A stretch of 57,277 nt of DNA, taken from contig JAKQVC010000036.1 in the NCBI GenBank assembly GCA_029571985.1, positions 1 through 57,277 on the forward strand. Direction: 5' to 3'. Shown here piece after piece: positions 8,982 through 17,302 of the stretch. The DNA comes from Bacteroidota bacterium (GTDB lineage: Bacteria; Bacteroidota; Bacteroidia; Chitinophagales; BACL12). Within the stretch, counting starts at the first letter, position 1. Every line of letters starts with the position of its first letter. The notes beneath the pieces are model-generated. The model did not search any database. It was not told where the DNA came from and saw only the letters and a list, made by a program, of their open reading frames with translations. The position numbers were made by a program, and so were the translations under genes.

Positions 8982-11900
8982 ATGAGCATTTTCACCCAGA
9001 TGTTGTCCAAAGTTTTTGGTGGCAACAAGTACGAAAAAGACATTAAATCCATAACGCCTTTAGTAGGTCAGATCAACGAGGCTTATGAGAAATTGCGCAC
9101 GCTATCCAATGATGCATTGCGCGGAAAAACTGCTGAATTCAAGCAACGCATTAGTCAACACCTTAAAGATATCGACGCCCGCATTGCACAAATCCGGGCT
9201 CAGGCCGACGATCCTGCGTTAGAAGATGTGGATCAAAAAGATGCCTACTACAAGGAAATTGATGAATTGCGCAAAGACCGCAACAAGCAAATTGAAGTGG
9301 TATTGCAGGAATTACTTCCTGAAGCCTTTGCCGTGATGAAAGAAACTTCACGCAGGTTCAGCGAAATGAAAATCATTACTTCTACTGCTACAGAGTTAGA
9401 CCGTGCCTTATCCGTGCACCACAGCTTTGTGCGTATCGAAGGCGATCAGGCAATATATACCAATGAATGGGAAGCCGCAGGCGTGCCGATTACCTGGAAT
9501 ATGGTGCATTATGATGTGCAGTTGATTGGTGGTATGGTATTGCACTCCGGAAAAATTTCGGAGATGGCCACAGGTGAAGGAAAAACACTGGTAGCCACCT
9601 TACCGGCATACTTAAATGCACTTGCAGGCGAAGGTGTACATATCGTAACCGTAAATAATTACCTCGCCCGTCGCGACGCAGAATGGAATGGCCCTGTATT
9701 TAATTTTCTGGGCTTGCGTGTAGACTGCATCGACTTATATCAACCGAATAGTCCTGAACGCCGCAACGCCTACATGGCGGATATTACCTACGGCACCAAT
9801 AACGAATTTGGTTTCGACTATCTACGCGATAACATGGTGCGGAGTATGGAAGAAAAAGTACAACGCAAACATCATTTTGCAATGGTGGATGAGGTGGATA
9901 GCGTATTAATTGATGATGCTCGTACCCCTTTAATTATTTCAGGTCCTGTGCCAAAAGGTGGTGATGCTGAAGTATATAACGTATTAAAACCGCGTATCAA
10001 TAAACTTATTGATGCACAAAAGCGCGTGTTTAATGCCAACCTGCAGGAAGCGAGAAAATTAATAGAAGCCGGCAAGTTTAAAGAAGGTGGTTTGCATTTA
10101 TTCAGAGCACATCGTGCATTGCCTAAAACAAATGCCTTAATTAAATTACTCAGTGAAGAAGGTATGCGCACCTTGTTGCTCAACACGGAAGGTATTTATA
10201 TCGCCGAGCACAACAAACGCATGCCTGAAATCGACCAGGACTTGTACTTTGTAATTGAAGAAAAGAATAACAGTGTAGACCTTACCGATAAAGGAATTGA
10301 ACTCATCACTGAAGGTAGTGATGATCCGAATTTCTTTATTATTCCGGATGTAGGCGTTAAGATTGCTGAAATTGAACGCTCACTCCTGCCGAAGGAACAG
10401 CAGGTTGAACAGAAGGATGCCTTAATGCAGGACTTCACAATTAAAAGCGAACGTATTCACTCTGTTCAACAATTATTAAAAGCATATGCCTTATTTGAAA
10501 AAGATGTGGAATATGTGGTGATGGATGGCAAAGTGAAAATTGTTGATGAGCAAACAGGTCGTATTCTGGAAGGTCGTCGTTACAGCGATGGTTTACATCA
10601 GGCGATAGAAGCGAAAGAAAATGTAAAAGTAGAGGCGCTTACCCAAACGTATGCGACCATCACCTTGCAAAATTATTTCCGCATGTATCACAAATTATGT
10701 GGTATGACCGGTACAGCCGAAACAGAAGCAGGTGAATTCTGGGAAATTTACAAATTGGATGTTACAGCCATCCCAACTAACCGGGATATCATCCGTAAAG
10801 ACCTGGAAGATTATGTATTTAAAACACGTAAAGAAAAATATAATGCCGTTATTGACCGGATTCAGGTATTAGTGAAAGAAGGTCGTCCTGTGTTAGTAGG
10901 AACAACGTCGGTTGAGGTGAGTGAATTATTAAGCAGGATGTTGCAGATTAAAGGTGTTAAGCACAATGTGCTGAACGCAAAACAACATCAACGCGAAGCA
11001 GAAATCGTGAGCGATGCAGGTAAAGCAGGTGCTGTAACCATTGCAACAAACATGGCCGGACGTGGTACGGATATTAAATTAGGTGCGGGTGTTAAAGAAG
11101 CCGGTGGTTTGGCCATCATCGGTACCGAACGCCACGAATCTCGTCGTGTCGATCGTCAGTTACGCGGTCGTTCCGGTCGCCAGGGAGATCCTGGAAGCAG
11201 CGAATTTTATGTATCGCTCGAAGATAGCCTGATGCGTTTATTTGGTTCTGACCGTATTGCCAAGGTGATGGATACCATGGGATATAAAGAAGGTGAAGTG
11301 ATTCAGCACCGCATGATTACCAAATCCATTGAACGCGCACAGAAAAAAGTAGAAGAAAACAACTTCGGTATACGGAAGCGTTTGCTCGAATATGATGATG
11401 TGATGAATAATCAGCGGACACTGGTTTACCAAAAAAGAAATCATGCCTTATCCGGTGAACGCTTAACCATCGATTTAAATAACACCATTTATGATTTATG
11501 TGAAGAGGTGGTTGGTCTGCATCACGAGAGTAAAGATTATGAAGCCTTTACACTTGATGTAATCAGGTATTTCAGCATGGAACCGGAACTGAGTAAAAAA
11601 GAATTTGAATCAGAAAAAGCGGATACCATTACGCAAAAATTATATACCAGTGCTAAAAATTATTACAAGCGCAAATCAGATGGGTTGATTAAAAAAGTGC
11701 TGCCACTCATTTCTGATTTACATGTAACTCGTGGAGAAACATTGGAGAATGTAATGGTGCCTTTTACTGACGGACGAAAAGGGATTAATGTTCTGGTAAA
11801 TTTAAAACGCGCCGTTGAAACAAGTGGTATTGAAATCACCTATTCAGTTGAACGCATGATTAGTTTAATTGTAATAGATGAACATTGGAAAGATCACCTG

Positions 11901-12299
11901 CGCAATATGGACGATTTGAAACAATCTGTTCAGGGAGCAGTGTATGAGCAAAAAGACCCGCTCTTAATTTATAAGTTTGAGGCTTTCGAATTGTTCAAGA
12001 AAATGCTGAGCGAATTAAACCGTGAAATAGTATCATTCCTCTTTAAAGGTAATGTGCCAATTCGCACAGCAGATGAAGTGCGCACAGCCGCTCCTCAAAA
12101 GCAACAAACCGATATGAGCAACCTGAAAACCGGTCGCGACGAAGCTCAGCCTGCAGGTCCGGGCGCACAACGCCAGCCACAACAGGAACGTCGGGTGGTT
12201 GAACCAATCCGCGTTGAGAAAAAAGTGGGCAGAAACGACCCTTGTCCTTGTGGCAGCGGTAAGAAATACAAAAACTGTCACGGAAAAGACGAAGCATAA
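8982..12299 (+). CDS. secA: Preprotein translocase ATPase SecA
   Basis: SecA drives proteins through SecYEG at the inner membrane. The ATG at 8982 (MSIFTQMLSKVFGGNKYEKD) gives 1105 residues. Motor motifs are intact: ATGEGKT (Walker A), VDEVDSVLIDDARTPLIISG (DEAD-like and following), and GRGTDIKLG with the RQLRGRSGRQGDPGSS segment. A long insertion precedes the second nucleotide-binding half, as in other Bacteroidota SecA proteins. The C terminus carries the zinc motif GRNDPCPCGSGKKYKNCHG, which contacts SecB or ribosomes. The gene heads a plus-strand run with deoC 18 bp downstream. Confidence 0.98.
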   Translation: MSIFTQMLSKVFGGNKYEKDIKSITPLVGQINEAYEKLRTLSNDALRGKTAEFKQRISQHLKDIDARIAQIRAQADDPALEDVDQKDAYYKEIDELRKDRNKQIEVVLQELLPEAFAVMKETSRRFSEMKIITSTATELDRALSVHHSFVRIEGDQAIYTNEWEAAGVPITWNMVHYDVQLIGGMVLHSGKISEMATGEGKTLVATLPAYLNALAGEGVHIVTVNNYLARRDAEWNGPVFNFLGLRVDCIDLYQPNSPERRNAYMADITYGTNNEFGFDYLRDNMVRSMEEKVQRKHHFAMVDEVDSVLIDDARTPLIISGPVPKGGDAEVYNVLKPRINKLIDAQKRVFNANLQEARKLIEAGKFKEGGLHLFRAHRALPKTNALIKLLSEEGMRTLLLNTEGIYIAEHNKRMPEIDQDLYFVIEEKNNSVDLTDKGIELITEGSDDPNFFIIPDVGVKIAEIERSLLPKEQQVEQKDALMQDFTIKSERIHSVQQLLKAYALFEKDVEYVVMDGKVKIVDEQTGRILEGRRYSDGLHQAIEAKENVKVEALTQTYATITLQNYFRMYHKLCGMTGTAETEAGEFWEIYKLDVTAIPTNRDIIRKDLEDYVFKTRKEKYNAVIDRIQVLVKEGRPVLVGTTSVEVSELLSRMLQIKGVKHNVLNAKQHQREAEIVSDAGKAGAVTIATNMAGRGTDIKLGAGVKEAGGLAIIGTERHESRRVDRQLRGRSGRQGDPGSSEFYVSLEDSLMRLFGSDRIAKVMDTMGYKEGEVIQHRMITKSIERAQKKVEENNFGIRKRLLEYDDVMNNQRTLVYQKRNHALSGERLTIDLNNTIYDLCEEVVGLHHESKDYEAFTLDVIRYFSMEPELSKKEFESEKADTITQKLYTSAKNYYKRKSDGLIKKVLPLISDLHVTRGETLENVMVPFTDGRKGINVLVNLKRAVETSGIEITYSVERMISLIVIDEHWKDHLRNMDDLKQSVQGAVYEQKDPLLIYKFEAFELFKKMLSELNREIVSFLFKGNVPIRTADEVRTAAPQKQQTDMSNLKTGRDEAQPAGPGAQRQPQQERRVVEPIRVEKKVGRNDPCPCGSGKKYKNCHGKDEA

Positions 12300-12317
12300 T
12301 TTATTGCATACAAGTTT

Positions 12318-12986
12318 ATGGCAACATCAAAACCGCTCGCATCTTATTTTGAGCATACCGTATTAAAACCAGACACCTCTCATGAAGATGTAGAACGTGT
12401 GTGCAGAGAAGCCTTACAATTTCATTTCGCAGGAGTATGTGTACCGCCTTATTTTGTTGAACAGGCCGCTGACCTGTTGCAGGATAGTGATGTAGATTTA
12501 GTTACGGTAATCGGATTTCCATATGGTTACAGCACAACGATGAGTAAGTTTCAGGAAATGGAAGATGCCATGCAGGCAGGTGCTTACCACATGGATATGG
12601 TTATCAATATTGCTGCTGTTAAAGCACAGGATTGGGATTTAGTAGAAACTGAAATACAAACACTTACCCGTTTAGCACATAGTGAGGACCGCATCGTAAA
12701 AGTGATTGCTGAAAGTGGTATCATGTCAGAAGTTGAACTTGATTTAATCATTCGCATTGCCAACGATTGCGGTATTGATTATTTGAAAACTTCCACCGGC
12801 ATGAATGGCACCGGCGCAACGGCTGAGGCTATAGAGCAAATGCGTAAAGGTTTATCTGCCGGTATTCGCATTAAAGCCAGTGGTGGCATACGCACACGGG
12901 AAGCTGCTTTAGAGATGATTTCGCTTGGTGCCGACCGCATTGGCGCTTCTGCAAGTGTGGCTATCATGCAGGAAGGCGCTAATTAA
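12318..12986 (+). CDS. deoC: Deoxyribose-phosphate aldolase
   Basis: This 222-residue class I aldolase splits 2-deoxyribose 5-phosphate into glyceraldehyde 3-phosphate and acetaldehyde, allowing use of deoxynucleosides as carbon. The Schiff-base Lys is residue 157 in YLKTSTGM, and the second active-site Lys is in IRIKASGGIRTREAAL. The remaining TIM-barrel motifs (GVCVPPYFV, VIGFPYG, DMVINIAAVKAQDW) are present. It follows secA after 18 bp and is probably co-transcribed. Pairing with secA is not functionally obvious. Confidence 0.96.
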   Translation: MATSKPLASYFEHTVLKPDTSHEDVERVCREALQFHFAGVCVPPYFVEQAADLLQDSDVDLVTVIGFPYGYSTTMSKFQEMEDAMQAGAYHMDMVINIAAVKAQDWDLVETEIQTLTRLAHSEDRIVKVIAESGIMSEVELDLIIRIANDCGIDYLKTSTGMNGTGATAEAIEQMRKGLSAGIRIKASGGIRTREAALEMISLGADRIGASASVAIMQEGAN

Positions 12987-13001
12987 CTCAATTGAATTTA
13001 C

Positions 13002-13009
13002 TACCTTCG
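13002..13009 (+). promoter_or_regulatory. TACCTTCG box five bases before the SPOR gene start
   Basis: This is a TAnnTTTG-like element with one mismatch (TTCG), ending 5 nt before the ATG at 13015. If active, transcription would start at or within a few bases of the start codon. No well-placed -33 TTG was seen. Confidence 0.4.
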
Positions 13010-13014
13010 TTATT

Positions 13015-13398
13015 ATGGTTGTTCGATATGTATGTATACTTGCTTTCTGCTTTGCTGCCTTCCGGGCTCAAGCACAAACAGGTATTACCATACATGATCA
13101 GGCCGGTGCAGGCGAATTAATTGAACGTCATATTTTCTTTAACAAAGAACACGGCGAATTGCCCGGCTACCGTATTCAGGTATATGCGGGCACCAGTCTT
13201 TCTGAAGCTAAGGACCAGAAATCCGGATTTCTTCAAAACTACGACATTGCCGCCACCATCATTTTCGAGGCGCCAAATTATAAAGTCAGGGTAGGTAATT
13301 ATACAAATCGGTTTGATGCCAATCGCGATTTGATGATTGTCAAAAATAATTACTCGGAAGCCCTCATTGTAAAAGACCTTATACGCATAAGTGAATAA
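13015..13398 (+). CDS. Secreted SPOR-domain protein
   Basis: The ATG at 13015 gives 127 residues. A signal peptide (VVRYVCILAFCFAAFRAQAQ) comes first. It is followed by a SPOR-like domain, residues about 58-125 (GYRIQVYAGTSLSEAKDQKS...YKVRVGNYTNRFDANRDL). SPOR domains bind denuded peptidoglycan glycan strands. The upstream in-frame extension to 12925 lies inside deoC and lacks a signal peptide, so I rejected it. The protein is likely periplasmic. The next gene starts 2 bp after its stop, so the two are probably translated together. Confidence 0.88.
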   Translation: MVVRYVCILAFCFAAFRAQAQTGITIHDQAGAGELIERHIFFNKEHGELPGYRIQVYAGTSLSEAKDQKSGFLQNYDIAATIIFEAPNYKVRVGNYTNRFDANRDLMIVKNNYSEALIVKDLIRISE

Positions 13399-13400
13399 TC

Positions 13401-14594
13401 ATGGCTGAGTTGAAGGAACGCATTCAACAATTAGCAGAATCCAATTTTGCCGAAATTCAAAGTTGCCGTCACCATCTGCACCGCAATCCGGAATTATCTT
13501 TTGAAGAATATCAGACTGCTGCTTTTATTCAGCAAAAATTAACTGAATATGGCATTCCTTTTACAGCAGGTGTTGCCGGAACCGGTGTTATTGCATGGAT
13601 AGAAGGAAAAAATCCCGGCAAAAAAACAATAGCCCTGCGCGCAGATATGGATGCGCTTCCTATTCACGAAACAAATCAAACCGACTATACCTCACAAAAG
13701 CCCGGCGTGATGCATGCCTGCGGTCACGATGTGCATACGAGTTGCCTCTTAGGCGCGGGAAAAATATTATTTGCGCTGCGGGATAGTTTCGAAGGTACTG
13801 TTAAATTAATATTTCAGCCTGCTGAAGAAAAATTGCCCGGCGGTGCACATGTATTAATTAAAGAAGGTGTATTGGAAAATCCGAAAGTGGAATCCATTAT
13901 CGGGCAGCATGTATTTAATCCCTTTAAGGTGGGCACAGTCGCATTTTGCTTCGGCACCATGATGGCCAGTACAGATGAAATTTATATTACCATTACCGGT
14001 AAAGGTGGACATGGTGCTTATCCGCATGAAACGAAGGACCCCGTGTTGATGGCTGCACATTTGTTAGTTGCGTTTCAGCAAATAGTGAGTCGCAGCATTA
14101 CACCTTTTCAACCCGCTGTACTCAGTTTTGGAAAAATAATTGCCAATGGCGCCACCAATGTAATTCCAAATGAAGTAAAACTCGAAGGCACATTCCGAGC
14201 CATGGATGAACAGGTGCGCGAACAGGCACATCGCGATATTGTGCATATGGCCAAACATGTGGTTGAAGGATTTGGCGGAACAGTTGATGTGCGTATTGAA
14301 AAGGGATATCCTGTGCTGAAAAATGACGATCAACTCACCCAGCGTTGTTACGACAGAGCTGTTGCTTACCTTGGACAAGAAAATGTGCTGATTACCACCC
14401 CACGTATGGGCGCAGAAGATTTTGCTTTTTATTCGCAACAAATACCGGCTACTTTTTATCGTTTGGGCACGGGCAATCCGGATAAAGGTATCACAGCTCA
14501 AATACATACCAGCGGTTTCGATATTGATGAACGCGCGCTTGTTATCGGAATGGGTATGATGGCCTGGCATGCCGTTGGCGAACTAAGTGCATGA
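13401..14594 (+). CDS. M20 family amidohydrolase
   Basis: This is a 397-residue dinuclear metallohydrolase of the M20D group, which includes amino-acid amidohydrolases such as hippurate and IAA-amino acid hydrolases. Metal-site motifs are RADMDALPIHE, MHACGHDVHTSCLLGAG, and FQPAEEKLPGGAHVLIKEG with the catalytic Glu pair. A C-terminal His is in AQIHTSGFDID. The dimerisation lid domain lies around residues 185-300. It has no signal peptide and is probably cytosolic. The precise substrate (acylated amino acid or peptide) cannot be told from sequence. It sits 2 bp behind the SPOR gene and 32 bp before the ABC exporter. Confidence 0.92.
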   Translation: MAELKERIQQLAESNFAEIQSCRHHLHRNPELSFEEYQTAAFIQQKLTEYGIPFTAGVAGTGVIAWIEGKNPGKKTIALRADMDALPIHETNQTDYTSQKPGVMHACGHDVHTSCLLGAGKILFALRDSFEGTVKLIFQPAEEKLPGGAHVLIKEGVLENPKVESIIGQHVFNPFKVGTVAFCFGTMMASTDEIYITITGKGGHGAYPHETKDPVLMAAHLLVAFQQIVSRSITPFQPAVLSFGKIIANGATNVIPNEVKLEGTFRAMDEQVREQAHRDIVHMAKHVVEGFGGTVDVRIEKGYPVLKNDDQLTQRCYDRAVAYLGQENVLITTPRMGAEDFAFYSQQIPATFYRLGTGNPDKGITAQIHTSGFDIDERALVIGMGMMAWHAVGELSA

Positions 14595-14626
14595 GTTTAT
14601 GTTTGTGAGTTGGGAAAGAAAGCATT

Positions 14627-16399
14627 TTGAGCACAGAAAAAGAAAATAAACGCAAACCCTTATTTAGCGGAACGGATTACGCCATTTTTCGCCGGCTTAT
14701 GTCTTATGCGGGACCTTTCCGCAAACAATTTATTATCAGCACGGTACTGGCAATTGTATTATCTGTTCTTACTCCGCTCAGGCCGTATTTAGTCGGTATT
14801 ACGGTTGATGATTATATCCTGACCAATGACTTCAACGGATTACTGCTGCTCACGGCCATATCCTTTATTGTACTCATTGGCGAATCCATAACAAAATATT
14901 ATTTCCTCTATATCACGAATTGGCTGGGACAACATGTGGTAAAAAATCTGCGTGTGCGTGTCTTCGAACATCTCATCGGATTGCGTTTAAGTTACTTTAA
15001 CCGCACACCTGTAGGCATCAACACCACGCGAACCATTAATGACCTGGAAACAATAAATAGTGTATTTACAGAAGGTGCCATTCAAATCATCGCCGATTTA
15101 CTGACCATCATTTTTGTGATTACCTTCATGTTTATCACCAGTTGGCAACTTACATTAATTTCGTTAATCAGTCTGCCTCTGATCTTGTATGCCACTTATG
15201 TGTTTAAGGAAGGAATTAAATCAACCTTTCAGGAAGTGCGCACTGCTGTTGCAAGACTGAACTCGTTTTTACAGGAGCGTATCAGCGGAATGAAAATTGT
15301 GCAAATTTTCAATGCCGAAGAACAAGAATTTAAACGCTTTGATGCGATAAATGCAGATCACCGTAAGGCGCAAATTCGCTCGGTATGGTACTATTCCATT
15401 TTCTTTCCGGTTATGGAAATGATTATTGCATTAGCAACTGCAATGATGGTGTGGTTAGGTGGGCGATTAATTTTTAATGGTGTTGGTGAGCTTGGTGATA
15501 TTACTGCATTTATTTTATATCTGAATATCCTGTTCAGACCGCTACGTATGCTGGCAGATAAATTCAACACCTTGCAGATGGGTGTAGTAAGCAGCGACCG
15601 TATTTTCAAGATTCTGGATACACATGAAATAATTGCAGACACAGGCACATTACAACCGGAGCGGCTCACCGGAAAAATCACCTTCGACCGTGTATGGCTT
15701 GCTTACCAGGATGAGCAATGGGTGCTGCGCGATGTTTCATTTGAAGTGCCTGCAGGGCAATCACTCGCTATTGTAGGTGCAACCGGTGCCGGTAAAACTT
15801 CCATCATAAATATTCTGAATCGCTTTTACGATATACAGGCGGGCATTATTTCTATCGATAATATTCCTGTGCAACAATATGCGCTCCACCCGATGCGAGG
15901 CAGAATAGGCATGGTATTGCAGGATGTATTTTTATTTAGCGGCAGCATCTACGAAAATATTTCGCTCCGTGATCCTGCCATTACGAGAGAACAGGTAATA
16001 GAAGCCGCAAAAATGCTGGGTGCACATGAATTCATCATGCGCTTGCCGGGCAATTATGATTATAATGTAATGGAAAGAGGTGCTACCCTATCCTTAGGGC
16101 AACGCCAATTAATATCATTTGTAAGAGCCTTGGTGTTTGATCCCGATATTTTAATTCTGGATGAAGCAACCTCCTCGGTCGACATGGAAACCGAACAGGT
16201 AATTCAATACGCCATCGAGAACCTGATCAGCCATCGCACTTCCATCATCATCGCCCACAGACTCAGCACCATCCGCAAAGCCAATCAGATATTGGTGTTG
16301 GATAAAGGTGAGGTTGTAGAAGCAGGCACCCATGATGCGTTAATGGCAAACGAAGCTTATTACCATAATCTGCATACCAGACAATTTGAGTCAGTGTAA
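14627..16399 (+). CDS. ABC exporter, MsbA-like fused permease/ATPase
   Basis: This 590-residue half-transporter has an N-terminal six-helix membrane domain (about residues 30-330) and a C-terminal ATPase. The ATPase carries GATGAGKTSIINI (Walker A), LSLGQRQLISFVRAL (signature), ILILDEATSSVD (Walker B) and IIAHRLSTI (H loop). The family exports lipids or drugs; lipid A flipping is plausible but unproven. The start appears to be TTG at 14627: an upstream in-frame ATG at 14591 is cut off by a stop at 14606. The gene closes the secA-deoC-SPOR-M20 run. A 7-bp hairpin (16402-16408 with 16419-16425) follows without a U tract. Confidence 0.93.
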   Translation: MSTEKENKRKPLFSGTDYAIFRRLMSYAGPFRKQFIISTVLAIVLSVLTPLRPYLVGITVDDYILTNDFNGLLLLTAISFIVLIGESITKYYFLYITNWLGQHVVKNLRVRVFEHLIGLRLSYFNRTPVGINTTRTINDLETINSVFTEGAIQIIADLLTIIFVITFMFITSWQLTLISLISLPLILYATYVFKEGIKSTFQEVRTAVARLNSFLQERISGMKIVQIFNAEEQEFKRFDAINADHRKAQIRSVWYYSIFFPVMEMIIALATAMMVWLGGRLIFNGVGELGDITAFILYLNILFRPLRMLADKFNTLQMGVVSSDRIFKILDTHEIIADTGTLQPERLTGKITFDRVWLAYQDEQWVLRDVSFEVPAGQSLAIVGATGAGKTSIINILNRFYDIQAGIISIDNIPVQQYALHPMRGRIGMVLQDVFLFSGSIYENISLRDPAITREQVIEAAKMLGAHEFIMRLPGNYDYNVMERGATLSLGQRQLISFVRALVFDPDILILDEATSSVDMETEQVIQYAIENLISHRTSIIIAHRLSTIRKANQILVLDKGEVVEAGTHDALMANEAYYHNLHTRQFESV

Positions 16400-16499
16400 A
16401 ATGGAATGAATTACAACCCATTCCAAAGTTGCACTGGAGTATGATCTCACACTTTTACCTGTATCCCTTTTTGCCTTACTCATACACACAAAGTAACGC

Positions 16500-16718
16500 C
16501 CTGTATTCATCAGTGTTCATCTGCGAAAATCCGCGGGAAACCCTTTTTTTTCTCCCGCAGATGTACGCAGAGTTACGCAGAATTAATTTTTTTTGTATAG
16601 CTCTGCGCCTTTGCGTCTCTGCGTGAAATTGTATTTTTCTCCCGCAGATGTACGCAGAGTTACGCAGAAATATTTCCTGTATTCATCTGCGTTCATCTGC
16701 GAAAATCTGCGGGAAACC
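16500..16718. repeat. Interleaved intergenic repeats (43-bp and 32-bp units, two copies each)
   Basis: A 43-bp unit starting CCTGTATTCATC and ending GGGAAACC occurs at 16500-16542 and 16676-16718 with three differences. A 32-bp unit (TCTCCCGCAGATGTACGCAG and following) occurs at 16551-16582 and 16638-16669 without change. The CTGCG and CGCAG cores of the two units are partly complementary, so the region can fold. It fills the gap between the convergent ABC exporter and HU genes. The short ORF at 16429-16626 is a by-product. Confidence 0.85.
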
Positions 16719-16731
16719 TTTACGCTCGCGC

Positions 16732-16761
16732 AAAAAAAAGAGGCTGCCTTTGGCAGCCTCT
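16732..16761 (-). terminator. HU gene terminator
   Basis: The 10-bp perfect stem AGAGGCTGCC (16739-16748) and GGCAGCCTCT (16752-16761) has a 3-nt loop. On the minus strand it is followed by eight U (A run at 16732-16739). It ends the HU transcript 25 bp after its stop codon. The same AGAGGCTG stem core recurs in the sod terminator at 36799. Confidence 0.92.
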
Positions 16762-16785
16762 AAGCAATAGCTTGTTGGTTGTAAA

Positions 16786-17055
16786 TTAAACCGCGTCAGC
16801 AAGTTCTTTACCTGCTTTGAAGCGAACCACATTCTTAGCAGCAATTTTGATTGTCTTGCCTGTTTGTGGGTTACGGCCAGTACGTGCAGCACGCTTGCTT
16901 ACAGAAAAAGTACCGAAACCTACAAGGGTAACTTTGTCACCTTTTTTCAGTGATTTACGGATAGCAGTCATCATGCTGTCGAGGCATGCAGTTGCTTGTG
17001 TTTTGGTCAGACCTGTGTCGGCTGCCATTGCGTCGATCAATTCGCCTTTGTTCAT
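16786..17055 (-). CDS. HU family DNA-binding protein
   Basis: This 89-residue histone-like protein bends and compacts DNA without strong sequence preference. The start [21 protein letters not shown], the beta-arm core [25 protein letters not shown] and the end [13 protein letters not shown] are canonical for HU. The gene stands alone, with its own promoter at 17097-17126 and terminator at 16732-16761. A more diverged paralogue lies at 22840. Confidence 0.97.
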   Translation of the reverse strand: MNKGELIDAMAADTGLTKTQATACLDSMMTAIRKSLKKGDKVTLVGFGTFSVSKRAARTGRNPQTGKTIKIAAKNVVRFKAGKELADAV

Positions 17056-17096
17056 CTTTTGTGATTTTATCGTTTGAAAATAAGTTTTAACACGGC

Positions 17097-17126
17097 CAAA
17101 AATACAGTGTTTACGGGCATTTCAAA
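17097..17126 (-). promoter_or_regulatory. HU promoter
   Basis: Read on the minus strand: TTTG at 17126-17123, an 18-bp spacer, and TATTTTTG at 17104-17097, both perfect matches to the Bacteroidota consensus. The predicted start near 17092 leaves a leader of about 37 nt before the ATG at 17055. This element has the same spacing as the promoter inside the CRISPR repeat. Confidence 0.8.
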
Positions 17127-17302
17127 ATGTCTGTCGCCTGAAACCCTTGTATTTTCAACACTTTATACACATTACACCCTCAAAATGCCCGATTTTAGGG
17201 GGTTTCAGCCATTATTTAGGTGAAAAAGAGGCATAAACTGCACTTTGCACGCAAAGACAATTTTTCAAAATACCGGAATTCCGAATCGAAACCAGCAAAG
17301 AA

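Noticed and set aside
16429-16626. Plus-strand ORF of 65 residues after the ABC exporter
   Set aside because: It overlaps the intergenic repeat units and resembles no protein.
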